Of a DNA stretch of 64,000 bases, positions 52,194 through 62,373 are shown one piece after another. Position numbers and translations under genes: made by a program. A model generated the notes under the pieces. That model saw only the letters and a list, made by a program, of their open reading frames with translations. It was not told the origin of the DNA and searched no databases. This stretch comes from Acidimicrobiia bacterium (lineage in GTDB: Bacteria; Actinomycetota; Acidimicrobiia; Acidimicrobiales; Poriferisodalaceae). The stretch is from the NCBI GenBank assembly GCA_022822525.1, contig JAJEBN010000099.1, positions 1 to 64,000 on the forward strand, in the 5' to 3' direction. Every line of letters begins with the position of its first letter. The stretch's first letter is position 1.

Positions 52194-53042
52194 TCAGGCG
52201 CCGGTCCATTCGGGCGGGCGTTTCTCGGCGAAGGCCCGGCCGCCCTCTTTGGCGTCGTCACTTGCTGCCACGAGGCGGCGCAGCGACTCGCCCATCCGCA
52301 CAGCGTCGGTCCAGCCCATGCGGGCGCTGCGCCACGCGACCTCCTTGACGGCTCGCACAGCGAGCGGTGCTCCCTGGCACAGCCGCTCGGCCAGCGCATG
52401 CGCCTCGTCCATCAGCGTGTCGTGCGGCACCACCTTCCATGCCAGGCCCATCTCGTGGGCCCGCTCGGCATCGACGTTGTCGCCGGTCAGCAGCAGCTCC
52501 ATGGCGTTCGCCCAGCCGATCTTGGGCGGCATGCGCATCGATCCCACGATGGTCGGCACCCCGATCTTCACCTCCGGCATGCCGAAGATCGCCCGGTCCG
52601 AAGCGATCAGGAAATCCGCCACCAGCGCGCCGGTGAGGCCGTAGCCGATGCACGCCCCGTTCACCGCCGCGATCGTGGGCTTCCACAGCTCCAAGCCGCT
52701 CTCGTAGCTGTTGACGGTGGGCGTCTCGAAGAACGTGCCCGACCAGATGCCCGCCGAGCCCCCGGTGCGGTCCCGCATATCGGCACCCGCACAGAAGGCA
52801 CGGCCGGTGCCGGTCATGATCGCCACCCAGGCATCGGGGTCGTTGTAGAACTCGAGCCACGCGGCGTTCAGGCACGCTCGCATCTCGCCGTTGATGGCGT
52901 TGAGCGCCTCGGGCCGGTTGTAGGTGATGGTGGCGATGTGACCGTCGAGCTCGTACGTCGCGGCTGCCGTCGACGAGGTGATGTCGGCCGGGGCGGACAC
53001 CGCACCCGGATTGAGGGGGGAGGGAACTGAAGCGTCGTCCAT
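52194..53042 (-). CDS. Enoyl-CoA hydratase/isomerase (crotonase family)
   Basis: 282 residues from the ATG at 53042 (GTG 53048 possible). 'HIATITYNRPEALNAINGEM' opening, oxyanion hole 'GRAFCAGADMRD' and 'KPTIAAVNGACIGYGLTGALVADFLIASDRAIFGMPEVKIG' are clear crotonase features; the position of the usual catalytic Glu in the second motif is 'GMPEVKIG'. Acts on an enoyl-CoA or related thioester. Divergent from the HpaB-like gene. Confidence 0.92.
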   Translation of the reverse strand: MDDASVPSPLNPGAVSAPADITSSTAAATYELDGHIATITYNRPEALNAINGEMRACLNAAWLEFYNDPDAWVAIMTGTGRAFCAGADMRDRTGGSAGIWSGTFFETPTVNSYESGLELWKPTIAAVNGACIGYGLTGALVADFLIASDRAIFGMPEVKIGVPTIVGSMRMPPKIGWANAMELLLTGDNVDAERAHEMGLAWKVVPHDTLMDEAHALAERLCQGAPLAVRAVKEVAWRSARMGWTDAVRMGESLRRLVAASDDAKEGGRAFAEKRPPEWTGA

Positions 53043-53049
53043 GGCCACC

Positions 53050-53055
53050 GTTCTA
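53050..53055 (-). promoter_or_regulatory. -10-like box TAGAAC for the enoyl-CoA hydratase gene
   Basis: TAGAAC (minus strand) 7 nt before the ATG at 53042. The last base deviates from TANNNT. Confidence 0.35.
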
Positions 53056-53121
53056 CTGCCCCATCCGACGGCGCTGCCCGCTGCCCCACAGAACTCACGG
53101 GATCGCCCGCGGTCAGAGAGC

Positions 53122-53127
53122 TAGCGT
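53122..53127 (+). promoter_or_regulatory. -10 box TAGCGT for the HpaB-like gene
   Basis: TAGCGT overlaps the GTG at 53126, so that GTG cannot be the start if this is a promoter. Confidence 0.45.
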
Positions 53128-53146
53128 GACATCCGCTCTGGACCTC

Positions 53147-54568
53147 ATGGCAGAGCGCTCGGGACGAATGGGGGATGCCAGTATGCGCACCGGCCAGCAG
53201 TACAAGGAATCGCTTGCAGACGGACGCCTGACCTACTTCGAGGGCAAGCAGATCGACGACCTCGAGACCCACCCGATCCTCGGACAGACGGTCGATTCCA
53301 CGGCCGAGGGGTATGACCGCTTTTATGACCCGGCGCCCGATGCCACCTCGCCGCTGATGACTGTGCCGCGCAGCGCGGACGACCTGCGCGAGATGATCCC
53401 GCTGCTGCATTCGGCGGGGATGATGGCCCACGTCACCTACACGTCCATCCAGACGCTGAAGACCGCCGCCGGCCGCATGGTCGACTCCAAGCCCGACTAC
53501 ATCGAGCGGATGGATGCCTTCATCGACGAAGCACAGCGTGACGATGTGCGGATCACGCAGTGCATCACCGACGCCAAGGGGGACCGCAGCCGGCCGCCGG
53601 CCCGCCAGGATGACCTCGACTCCTATGTGCGAGTGGTGGACCGCCAGCGCGACGGCGTCGTGATCCGCGGCGCGAAACTGCACATCACCGGTGCTTCGTT
53701 CGGCCATGAACTGCTCACGATCCCCACCAAGGCCATGAAGGCGGGCGAGGAAGACTGGTCGATCGGCTGCTCGGTGCCGGTGAACGCCCCCGGCGTCAAG
53801 ATCATCAACACGACCTACGCGCCCCGCCACGAGGATGCCCGGGCATTCCCGGTGTCGGGCGAGCACCACCATCCCGAGGGCTTCGTGATCTTCGACGACG
53901 TGTTCGTGCCCCACGAGCGCGTCTTCCTCGACGGCGAGACGCATTACGCCGCGGTGTTCGCTCATGCGCTGGGGCTGTGGGAGCGCCTCGGCGGGCTGTC
54001 GGCCTTCGTGGAGGAAGCCGATCAGCTCGTCGGCCTGGCTCAGCTCGTAGCCGAGGCCAACGGCACCGCGGGGATCGGCCACGTCAAGGAGAAGATCTCC
54101 GAGTTGATCATCCATGCCACGCTGATCCGGGCTGCGCTGGAAGCGGCCATCGCTCACTGCTCGATCGGGCCCGAGGGGGCGGCGTTCCCCAACGAGCTCT
54201 ACACCAACGCCGGCAAGTTCCAAGCGGCGGCGAACTACAGCGCCATGGTGCGCCACCTGCATGACATCGCCGGCGGCGCGGTGCTCACCTCGCCGGTTCC
54301 GGCCGATTTCGAGAATCCCGACGTCGGCCCGCTGGCCCGCAAGTACATGTCCACCCGTCACGACGTCGACGGCGAGTACCGGGCACGCCTGATGCACACC
54401 ATCCGGGATCTCACAGCCGACTCGTACGGCGGCTGGAAGTTCGTGACCAACCTGCAGGCCGGGGGCGGCCTGTATGCCCAGCGGATCGTGACGCGCAAGC
54501 ACTACGACCTCGACGCTGCCAAGCAGAAGGCGCTGGCAGTGGCCGGTCTCGCCGAAGCGGATCACTAG
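53147..54568 (+). CDS. HpaB / 4-hydroxybutyryl-CoA dehydratase superfamily protein
   Basis: 473 residues from the ATG at 53147; the track start (GTG 53126) lies in a promoter-like box, and family members start near 'MRTGQQYKESLADGRLTYF'. 'DAKGDRSRPPARQDDLDSYVRVV' and 'GVVIRGAKLHITGA' match the 4-hydroxyphenylacetate 3-hydroxylase/4-hydroxybutyryl-CoA dehydratase superfamily. The Cys ligands of the [4Fe-4S] dehydratases are not seen in the expected regions, so a flavin monooxygenase or isomerase activity is more likely. Divergent from an enoyl-CoA hydratase, which suggests CoA-ester metabolism. Confidence 0.82.
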   Translation: MAERSGRMGDASMRTGQQYKESLADGRLTYFEGKQIDDLETHPILGQTVDSTAEGYDRFYDPAPDATSPLMTVPRSADDLREMIPLLHSAGMMAHVTYTSIQTLKTAAGRMVDSKPDYIERMDAFIDEAQRDDVRITQCITDAKGDRSRPPARQDDLDSYVRVVDRQRDGVVIRGAKLHITGASFGHELLTIPTKAMKAGEEDWSIGCSVPVNAPGVKIINTTYAPRHEDARAFPVSGEHHHPEGFVIFDDVFVPHERVFLDGETHYAAVFAHALGLWERLGGLSAFVEEADQLVGLAQLVAEANGTAGIGHVKEKISELIIHATLIRAALEAAIAHCSIGPEGAAFPNELYTNAGKFQAAANYSAMVRHLHDIAGGAVLTSPVPADFENPDVGPLARKYMSTRHDVDGEYRARLMHTIRDLTADSYGGWKFVTNLQAGGGLYAQRIVTRKHYDLDAAKQKALAVAGLAEADH

Positions 54569-54612
54569 TCGCCGAACTCACCACCTGACGGCGAGCAGCC
54601 GTTCGCTCCGCC

Positions 54613-54618
54613 TAGGTT
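54613..54618 (+). promoter_or_regulatory. -10 box TAGGTT of the ABC-2 exporter operon
   Basis: TAGGTT 6 nt before the GTG at 54625. Confidence 0.55.
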
Positions 54619-54624
54619 GAGCGC

Positions 54625-55568
<944 letters not shown>

Positions 55569-55572
<4 letters not shown>

Positions 55573-56506
55573 GCGAGTCGACGGAATCGGGCGTTGAGGC
55601 CGCCGACGGCGCCGCACAGATCCTCGATCAGCGCTACCGGCCCTATCACGGTCCCCGGCACGGCCTTGCCGGCGCAGTGCGAGCGGTGCTTGTCTCGTCA
55701 ATGAGGTTCACGCTCGGCCTGGGACGGCCCGCCCGGCACAAGTTCCTTCCGTGGTTGGCAGTCGTGGTCGCCTTGGTGCCCGCGATCGTGTTCGTGGGGA
55801 TCGCCACGGTGCTCGACATCGACCTGATCAGCGAGAACATCCTGCCCGAGTACCACGAGTACTACGGCTACATCCAAGCGGCGCTGTTCTTCTACTGCGG
55901 CATCGTGGTGCCCGAGATCCTGGTGGCGGACCGCCGCAACGGCATGCTGCCGCTGTACCTGTCGACGCCGTTGCGGCTGTGGAGCTACCTGGCCTCGAAG
56001 GCTGCAGCAGTCGCGGTGACGTTGTCGGTCATCACCATGGGGCCGCTGCTGTTCCTGCTCGTCGCCTACACCGTGGAAGGGTCGGGCCCGGCTGGGATCG
56101 GCGAGTGGCTGACGGTGCTGGTGCGCATTCTGGGTTCTGGCATCGCCATCGCCGCCACGATGACCGCGGCCAGCCTCGCCGTATCCAGCTTGACCGACCG
56201 CCGGGCCTTCGCCGTGATCGGTGTCGTCCTGCTGCTGCTCGGCAGCAGTCTCGTCACGAGTTCGCTGGTTGAGACTGCCGAGCTGGATCCGCGCTTGTAT
56301 GCGTTCAATCTCTTCGAGATCGGTGCTGCGCTCAAGGACCGGATCTACGGCATCGGCCCGCCCTTGGCGTTCGTGGAAGACAACGGAGCACCGGGACGAC
56401 GCTTGAGCGAGCTGGCGACATGGTTCGTGCTGTGCGCCAACGCTGCGTGGGTGCTGGCGGGCGCCGCCGTGGTCTGGTGGCGCTACCGGCGCATCGAGGG
56501 AACGCA

Positions 56507-56510
<4 letters not shown>
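55569..56510 (+). CDS. ABC-2 exporter permease (first of pair)
   Basis: 313 residues with about six hydrophobic segments ('FLPWLAVVVALVPAIVFVGIATV', 'ITMGPLLFLLVAYTV' and others). 'ILDQRYRPYHGPRHG' near the N-terminus is a conserved cytosolic motif of this permease type, and 'RNGMLPLYLSTPLRLWSYLASK' is the ATPase-contact region. Ends with GTGA overlapping the next ATPase. Confidence 0.88.
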
Positions 56511-57540
<1,030 letters not shown>

Positions 57541-57544
<4 letters not shown>

Positions 57545-58341
57545 GCGATCCGGCGACCGCTGCAGCCCCCGCGACCGTGCGGCGGCACGTCGGCGCTGTG
57601 CGCGCGACAGCCCTCTGCTACCGGGTCCTGATCCGCCAGATCGTCTCGGCGGGTCGCGTTGCTGCGCTCGGTGCGCTGGGCGCGATCATGATCGTCGTCG
57701 GCTGGGTCGTGGGCATCTCGTCGAGTCGCAACGGCGGCAGCACTGCTGGGATGATCTTCGACGGAGCGAGCTACGCCGACGGATTCGGCCTGATCGTGAT
57801 CGTGCCCATCGTGTCGCTCGTGTTCGCAGCAGCCTCGCTGGGCGACGCACGCGACGACGGCACGCTGGTGTACCTGTGGCTGCGGCCGATGGGCCGTGCC
57901 CCGCTCGCCGTTGCTGCTGCGCTGGCTTCGGTCACGGTGTCGCTGCCGCTGTGCGTCGCGCCGACAGTGATCGGCGGTTGGCTCGCGACCGACTTCGTCT
58001 CCGGCTCGGGCCAAGTGGCACTCGGAGCACTGGCAGCGGCGGCGCTCGGGACGATCGCGTATTCGTGCCTGTTCGTGCTGGCGGGCCTGCTCTTCCGCAA
58101 GGCCGTGCTGTGGGGGATCGCGTACATCCTGCTGTGGGAGGGACTGGCGGTGGGCTTGGGAGATTTCGCGGAACGGCTGTCGCTGCGTGGCTATGCCCGC
58201 GCCTTGCTGGCCCGGATCGCCGATGTCGATCTGGGCTTCACGACGTACCGGTTCGTCACCGCCGTCATCGTGCTCGCCGCTGTTTCAGCAGCCAGCCTTG
58301 GGCTCGCCACCGTGCGACTTCGCCACGTCGACGTCGACTGA
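57541..58341 (+). CDS. ABC-2 exporter permease (second of pair)
   Basis: 266 residues with about six hydrophobic segments. 'LGDARDDGTLVYLWLRPMGRAPLAVAAALASVTVSLP' matches the ABC-2 permease contact region, though shortened; 'LFRKAVLWGIAYILLWEGLAVGLGDFAERLS' is in the last third. Last gene of the ATPase-permease-ATPase-permease operon. The substrate is unknown; the two pairs may form one heteromeric exporter. Confidence 0.87.
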
Positions 58342-58362
58342 ACCGACACTGAGTTCTCTTGC

Positions 58363-58378
58363 GTCGGGTGCACCCGAC
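58363..58378. promoter_or_regulatory. Perfect 16-bp palindrome GTCGGGTGCACCCGAC
   Basis: Lies 12 bp before the GT2 gene start, after the exporter stop. It could be an operator for a dimeric regulator or the stem of a terminator for the upstream operon. Confidence 0.45.
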
Positions 58379-58389
58379 ACAATGGGCGG

Positions 58390-59373
58390 GTGCGGCTGGT
58401 CATCCAGATCCCCTGCCTCAACGAGGCGGAAACGCTGGGAGCAACCCTGAGTGCACTGCCGCGGCAGGTGGACGGCTTCAGCGACGTGCTGTGGCTGGTC
58501 ATCGACGATGGGTCCACCGATGACACAGTGAAGGTGGCCCGAGACTGCGGCGCCGACGCCGTCGTGAGCCTGACGCAGAACAAGGGGCTCGCTGTGGCCT
58601 TTGCCAGTGGTCTCGATGCGGCGCTGCGCATGGGTGCCGACGTCATCGTGAACACCGACGGCGACAACCAGTACGAGGCCGGCGACATCGCCAAGCTGAC
58701 CGAGCCGATCGTTGCCGGCCGCGCCGATCTGGTCATCGGCTCGCGGGACATTCGCAACCACCCCGAGTTCTCGCCGCTGAAGAAGCGGCTGCAGCGGCTC
58801 GGCTCCTGGACGGTCCGGCAGGCGTCGGCGACCGATGTCGCCGACGTCACTTCGGGATTCCGCGCCTACAGCCGGGAGGCTGCGCTCGCAGCGAATGTGG
58901 TGTCACGGTTCACCTACACGCTCGAGACCGTGATCCAGGCCGGCAAGTCAGACCTTGCAGTCACCGATGTGCCGGTGCGGGTGAATCCCACAACGCGGCC
59001 GTCGCGCTTGTTCAAGTCCAAGCGCCAGTACGTGCGCAGGGCCGCCAGCACGATCGCGCGCGTCTACACCATGCACGAGCCGCTGCGGGTCTTCGCCGTG
59101 CCGGCGGCACTGTTCGCCGCAGTCGGCGTCTTCCTCTTCGCCCGCTTCGGTTGGTTCCTCGTGACCTCAGACGGCTCAGGTCACGTGCAGTCGCTCATCA
59201 TCGGGGCTGTCGCACTGCTCGTGGCGATGCAGCTGGTGATGCTCGGCGTGCTGGCTGACCTGCTGCGTGCCAACCGCGTCATCGCCGAGCGAACGCTGCG
59301 TCGCGTCCGTGCCATAGAACTCGACATCGGCACCCTGAAGACACACCAGCGGGGCGAGGAAACAGATCAGTGA
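58390..59373 (+). CDS. GT2-family glycosyltransferase (dolichol-phosphate-mannose-synthase-like)
   Basis: 327 residues. GT-A fold with 'VIQIPCLNEAETLGATLSALP', 'DVLWLVIDDGSTDDTVKVAR' and the metal Asp motif 'DVIVNTDGDNQYEAGDI'; 'RFTYTLETVIQAGKSDLAV' follows. The C-terminal third has two hydrophobic segments ('VFAVPAALFAAVGVFLFA', 'LIIGAVALLVAMQLVMLGVL'). DPM1/GtrB-type enzymes transfer a sugar to a polyprenyl phosphate. Start GTG; the upstream CACAAT box is weak. Confidence 0.92.
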   Translation: MRLVIQIPCLNEAETLGATLSALPRQVDGFSDVLWLVIDDGSTDDTVKVARDCGADAVVSLTQNKGLAVAFASGLDAALRMGADVIVNTDGDNQYEAGDIAKLTEPIVAGRADLVIGSRDIRNHPEFSPLKKRLQRLGSWTVRQASATDVADVTSGFRAYSREAALAANVVSRFTYTLETVIQAGKSDLAVTDVPVRVNPTTRPSRLFKSKRQYVRRAASTIARVYTMHEPLRVFAVPAALFAAVGVFLFARFGWFLVTSDGSGHVQSLIIGAVALLVAMQLVMLGVLADLLRANRVIAERTLRRVRAIELDIGTLKTHQRGEETDQ

Positions 59374-59477
59374 GCGGTGCGGGCGGCAACGGCGCCTGCG
59401 ACGTTGGGACCTGCCTGATCGCGGGAGCGGAGAGGTCGCCGCTCTCGCAGCGGGCAGTCCCGCGACCCCGGAGGCAC

Positions 59478-61241
59478 TCAGGAGATGACGACCACCACGT
59501 CGCCTGCACCCACGGTGTCGCCCGGCTCGACCTTGACCTCGGTGACGGTTCCCGAGCGGTCGGCGTTGATGCTGTTCTCCATCTTCATGGCTTCGAGCAC
59601 CACCACGCCCTCGCCGGTCGTGACCTCTTGGCCGACCTCCACGAGGATCTTGACGATCGTGCCCTGCATGGGCACCGTCACCTGGCCAGTGCCGGCGCCC
59701 GCCGAAGCGCCGCCGCTCGCGCGCCGGGGGCGAGCAGCCGTCGCGGTCGTAGTGGCGGCCGGCGCCGTTTCGGGCACCCACGCGCTCACCGAGAACCGCT
59801 TGCCGTCGACCTCCACCACGACATCTCGCCGGACGCGCGGCCCGGCTTCGCCGTCGGCCGATACCTCCGGCACCGCGTCGGCCTTGCCGCTCACCCCGCT
59901 CAGATCGAGCCGCTCCTCGACCCACTTCGTGCTGTGGATTCCCGCCTGGAAATCCTCCGATGCCATGATCGCCGCGTGCGCAGCGGCTGTCGTCGCGACG
60001 CCGCCGACATGGAGCTCGCCGAGTGCCCGCTGCATGCGGGCGATCGCAGTGGGCCGGTCCGAGCCCCACACGACGAGCTTGCCGATGAGGTTGTCGTAGA
60101 ACTGGCTGACGGTGTCACCTGCCTCGTAGCCGCCGTCCCAGCGAATGCCGAAGCCGTCGGGCACGCGCAGCGCGCTCACCTCTCCGGGCGAGGGCAGGAA
60201 TCGTCCGCCGGCGGGATCCTCGGCGTTGATGCGTGCCTCGATGGCGTGACCGACCGAGGTGATGTCAGATTGGCTGAACGACAGCGGCTCGCCCGCTGCT
60301 ACCCGGATCTGCTCGCGCACCAAGTCGATCCCGGTCACCATCTCGGTGACGGGGTGTTCCACCTGCAGGCGCGTGTTCATCTCGAGGTAGAAGAACTCGC
60401 CGTCCTGGTAGAGGAACTCCACGGTGCCCGCATTCGTGTAGTCGCAGCCGCGTGCCACCGCCACCGCCGCCTCGCCCATCGCCGTGCGGACTTCGTCGTC
60501 GAGCGATGGCGCAGGGCTCTCCTCCACCAGCTTCTGGTGCCGGCGCTGGGCGGAGCAGTCACGCTCGCCCAGCCAGACGGCGTTGCCGTGGTGATCGGCG
60601 ATGACCTGCATCTCGATGTGGCGCGGCCAGGTGAGGTAGCGCTCCATGTAGCACTCGCCGCGCCCGAAGAACGCCTCGGCTTCTCGCTGTGCCGATGACA
60701 GCGCCGCTTCGATCTCGTCGGGCCCGCTGACCACCTTCATGCCGCGGCCCCCGCCCCCGTAGGCCGCCTTGACGGCGATGGGGTAGCCGTGAACGTCGCC
60801 GAAGGCGGCGACCTCGTCCGTCGAGGTGATGACCTCGGTGGTTCCCGGAACACCGGCGACGCCCGAGCGTTCGGCGGCGAGGCGGGCCGAGATCTTGTCG
60901 CCCATCACCTCGATGGCTTCCGGCGGCGGTCCCACGAATGTCACGCCTCTCGAGGTGATCGACCGGGCGAAGTCGGCGTTCTCGGAATAGAAGCCGTAGC
61001 CGGGATGGACCGCATCGGCCCCGCTGCGCTCGATCACATCGAGTATGGCCTCGGTGTTGAGGTAGCTCTCCGCGGCAGTCTGCCCGCCGAGCGCGAACGC
61101 CTCGTCAGCAAGCCGAACGTGCATCGCATTGCGGTCGAGATCGCTGTACACGGCGACCGTGCCGATGCCCAGCTCGCGGCAGGCTCGAATCACGCGTACT
61201 GCGATCTCACCTCGGTTGGCAATGAGGAGCTTGCTGAACAC
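59478..61241 (-). CDS. Acetyl/propionyl-CoA carboxylase alpha subunit (biotin carboxylase + BCCP fusion)
   Basis: 587 residues from the GTG at 61241. Biotin carboxylase domain with 'LLIANRGEIAVRVIRACRELGI', 'YPIAVKAAYGGGGRGMKVV' (ATP grasp), 'GERDCSAQRRHQKLVEESPAP' and 'FLYQDGEFFYLEMNTRLQVEHPVTEM'; an Ala/Thr-rich linker; then a C-terminal biotin-carrier domain with 'VLEAMKMENSINAD', whose Lys takes biotin. It makes carboxybiotin for a separate carboxyltransferase beta subunit, which is not in the window. Divergent from birA, which would biotinylate it. Confidence 0.95.
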   Translation of the reverse strand: MFSKLLIANRGEIAVRVIRACRELGIGTVAVYSDLDRNAMHVRLADEAFALGGQTAAESYLNTEAILDVIERSGADAVHPGYGFYSENADFARSITSRGVTFVGPPPEAIEVMGDKISARLAAERSGVAGVPGTTEVITSTDEVAAFGDVHGYPIAVKAAYGGGGRGMKVVSGPDEIEAALSSAQREAEAFFGRGECYMERYLTWPRHIEMQVIADHHGNAVWLGERDCSAQRRHQKLVEESPAPSLDDEVRTAMGEAAVAVARGCDYTNAGTVEFLYQDGEFFYLEMNTRLQVEHPVTEMVTGIDLVREQIRVAAGEPLSFSQSDITSVGHAIEARINAEDPAGGRFLPSPGEVSALRVPDGFGIRWDGGYEAGDTVSQFYDNLIGKLVVWGSDRPTAIARMQRALGELHVGGVATTAAAHAAIMASEDFQAGIHSTKWVEERLDLSGVSGKADAVPEVSADGEAGPRVRRDVVVEVDGKRFSVSAWVPETAPAATTTATAARPRRASGGASAGAGTGQVTVPMQGTIVKILVEVGQEVTTGEGVVVLEAMKMENSINADRSGTVTEVKVEPGDTVGAGDVVVVIS

Positions 61242-61371
61242 GAGTGAGTTCCTAACTGTCACGTCCCGAGGGGAGCGGCCGCCGATGCCCGCCGACCCCA
61301 CGCAGGTTGCGCCGATCCGTCTGAAACCGGCAGCGGGCAATTCTGTCGGCTGCCGCCCCGAGTGCCACCGT

Positions 61372-61377
61372 TACGCT
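61372..61377 (+). promoter_or_regulatory. -10 box TACGCT for birA
   Basis: TACGCT 6 nt before the GTG at 61384. Confidence 0.5.
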
Positions 61378-61383
61378 CGGGGC

Positions 61384-62244
61384 GTGCCTCGACAGCGCAA
61401 CGCCAGGGCCGCCGAATCGGCGCAGTTCGGCTCAGTCGGCGGTACCAGGTTCTCCAGCGTCGAGTGGCACAGCAAGATCGACTCGACCAACACCGAACTG
61501 CTCGATCGGGCGCGGCGAGGCGCACCCGAGGGAATGGTTCTCATCGCCGATGAGCAGACTGCGGGCCGCGGCAGGCGAGGACGCCGCTGGACGGCCCCGC
61601 CGGGCACCTCGCTCATGATGTCGGTGCTGCTGCGGCCGCCCCCCGGCCCGCTGCCTCCGTCGCGCGCAGCGCTGGTGACGCTGGCTGTCGCGCTTGCCGC
61701 AGTCGACGCGTGCGATCGCGTCAGCGGGGTGCGGCCGAGTCTCAAGTGGCCCAACGATCTCGTGATTGCCGGAGTCGGCCCCCACGACCGAAAGCTGGCG
61801 GGCATCCTGGCGGAATCGCTGAGCGCCGAGGGAGAACTGACCGCACTCGTCGTCGGCATGGGCCTCAATACCGGTTGGCCCGCCGTCCCCGACGAGCTCG
61901 ACGGCATCGCGACCAGCCTGAACCTCGAGTCCGGCAGACCGGTGGACAGGACGCTGCTCGCACGCCTGATCCTCGAGGGACTGGAACAGCGGTATGAGGG
62001 CCTGTGCCGCGCGGACCGCGGCGACGGCATGAGAGCGGCATCGCTGTTGGAGGAGGCACGTCGCAACTCGGCCACGCTCGGACGCCGCGTGCGCATCTCC
62101 TTCGACGAGACGTCCAATGGCGGAGCGCTGGAGGGAATCGCCAGCGACCTCGATGCCGAGGGCCGGCTGATGGTCCGCGACGACGCGGGCACCACTCGCA
62201 CTGTGTCGGTCGGGGACGTCGTCCACCTGCGCCCGACCTCGTGA
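61384..62244 (+). CDS. birA: Biotin-[acetyl-CoA-carboxylase] ligase BirA
   Basis: 286 residues from the GTG at 61384; the longer track ORF runs into the spacer. 'KIDSTNTELLDRARRGAPEGMVLIADEQTAGRGRRGRRW' includes the biotin-AMP loop GRGRRGR, and 'SLKWPNDLVI' with 'KLAGILAE' is the catalytic core; the C-terminal SH3-like part is present. There is no N-terminal helix-turn-helix, so it does not act as a repressor (class I ligase). Divergent from the biotin-accepting carboxylase. Confidence 0.94.
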   Translation: MPRQRNARAAESAQFGSVGGTRFSSVEWHSKIDSTNTELLDRARRGAPEGMVLIADEQTAGRGRRGRRWTAPPGTSLMMSVLLRPPPGPLPPSRAALVTLAVALAAVDACDRVSGVRPSLKWPNDLVIAGVGPHDRKLAGILAESLSAEGELTALVVGMGLNTGWPAVPDELDGIATSLNLESGRPVDRTLLARLILEGLEQRYEGLCRADRGDGMRAASLLEEARRNSATLGRRVRISFDETSNGGALEGIASDLDAEGRLMVRDDAGTTRTVSVGDVVHLRPTS

Positions 62245-62373
62245 TCGTCGGCAGACGTCGGGAACTGCCCGCGTCATCCGGTTGCGTCAGGTAGAACCGC
62301 GCTGCGGATTGCTGAGCGCGCTCGCGTTCGGACAAACCGCGACCGCGCCGACCCCGACAGATTTGAGGATGCC

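Noticed and set aside
61129-61383. N-terminal extension of birA as a DNA-binding domain
   Set aside because: It runs antisense through the carboxylase start and has no helix-turn-helix pattern.
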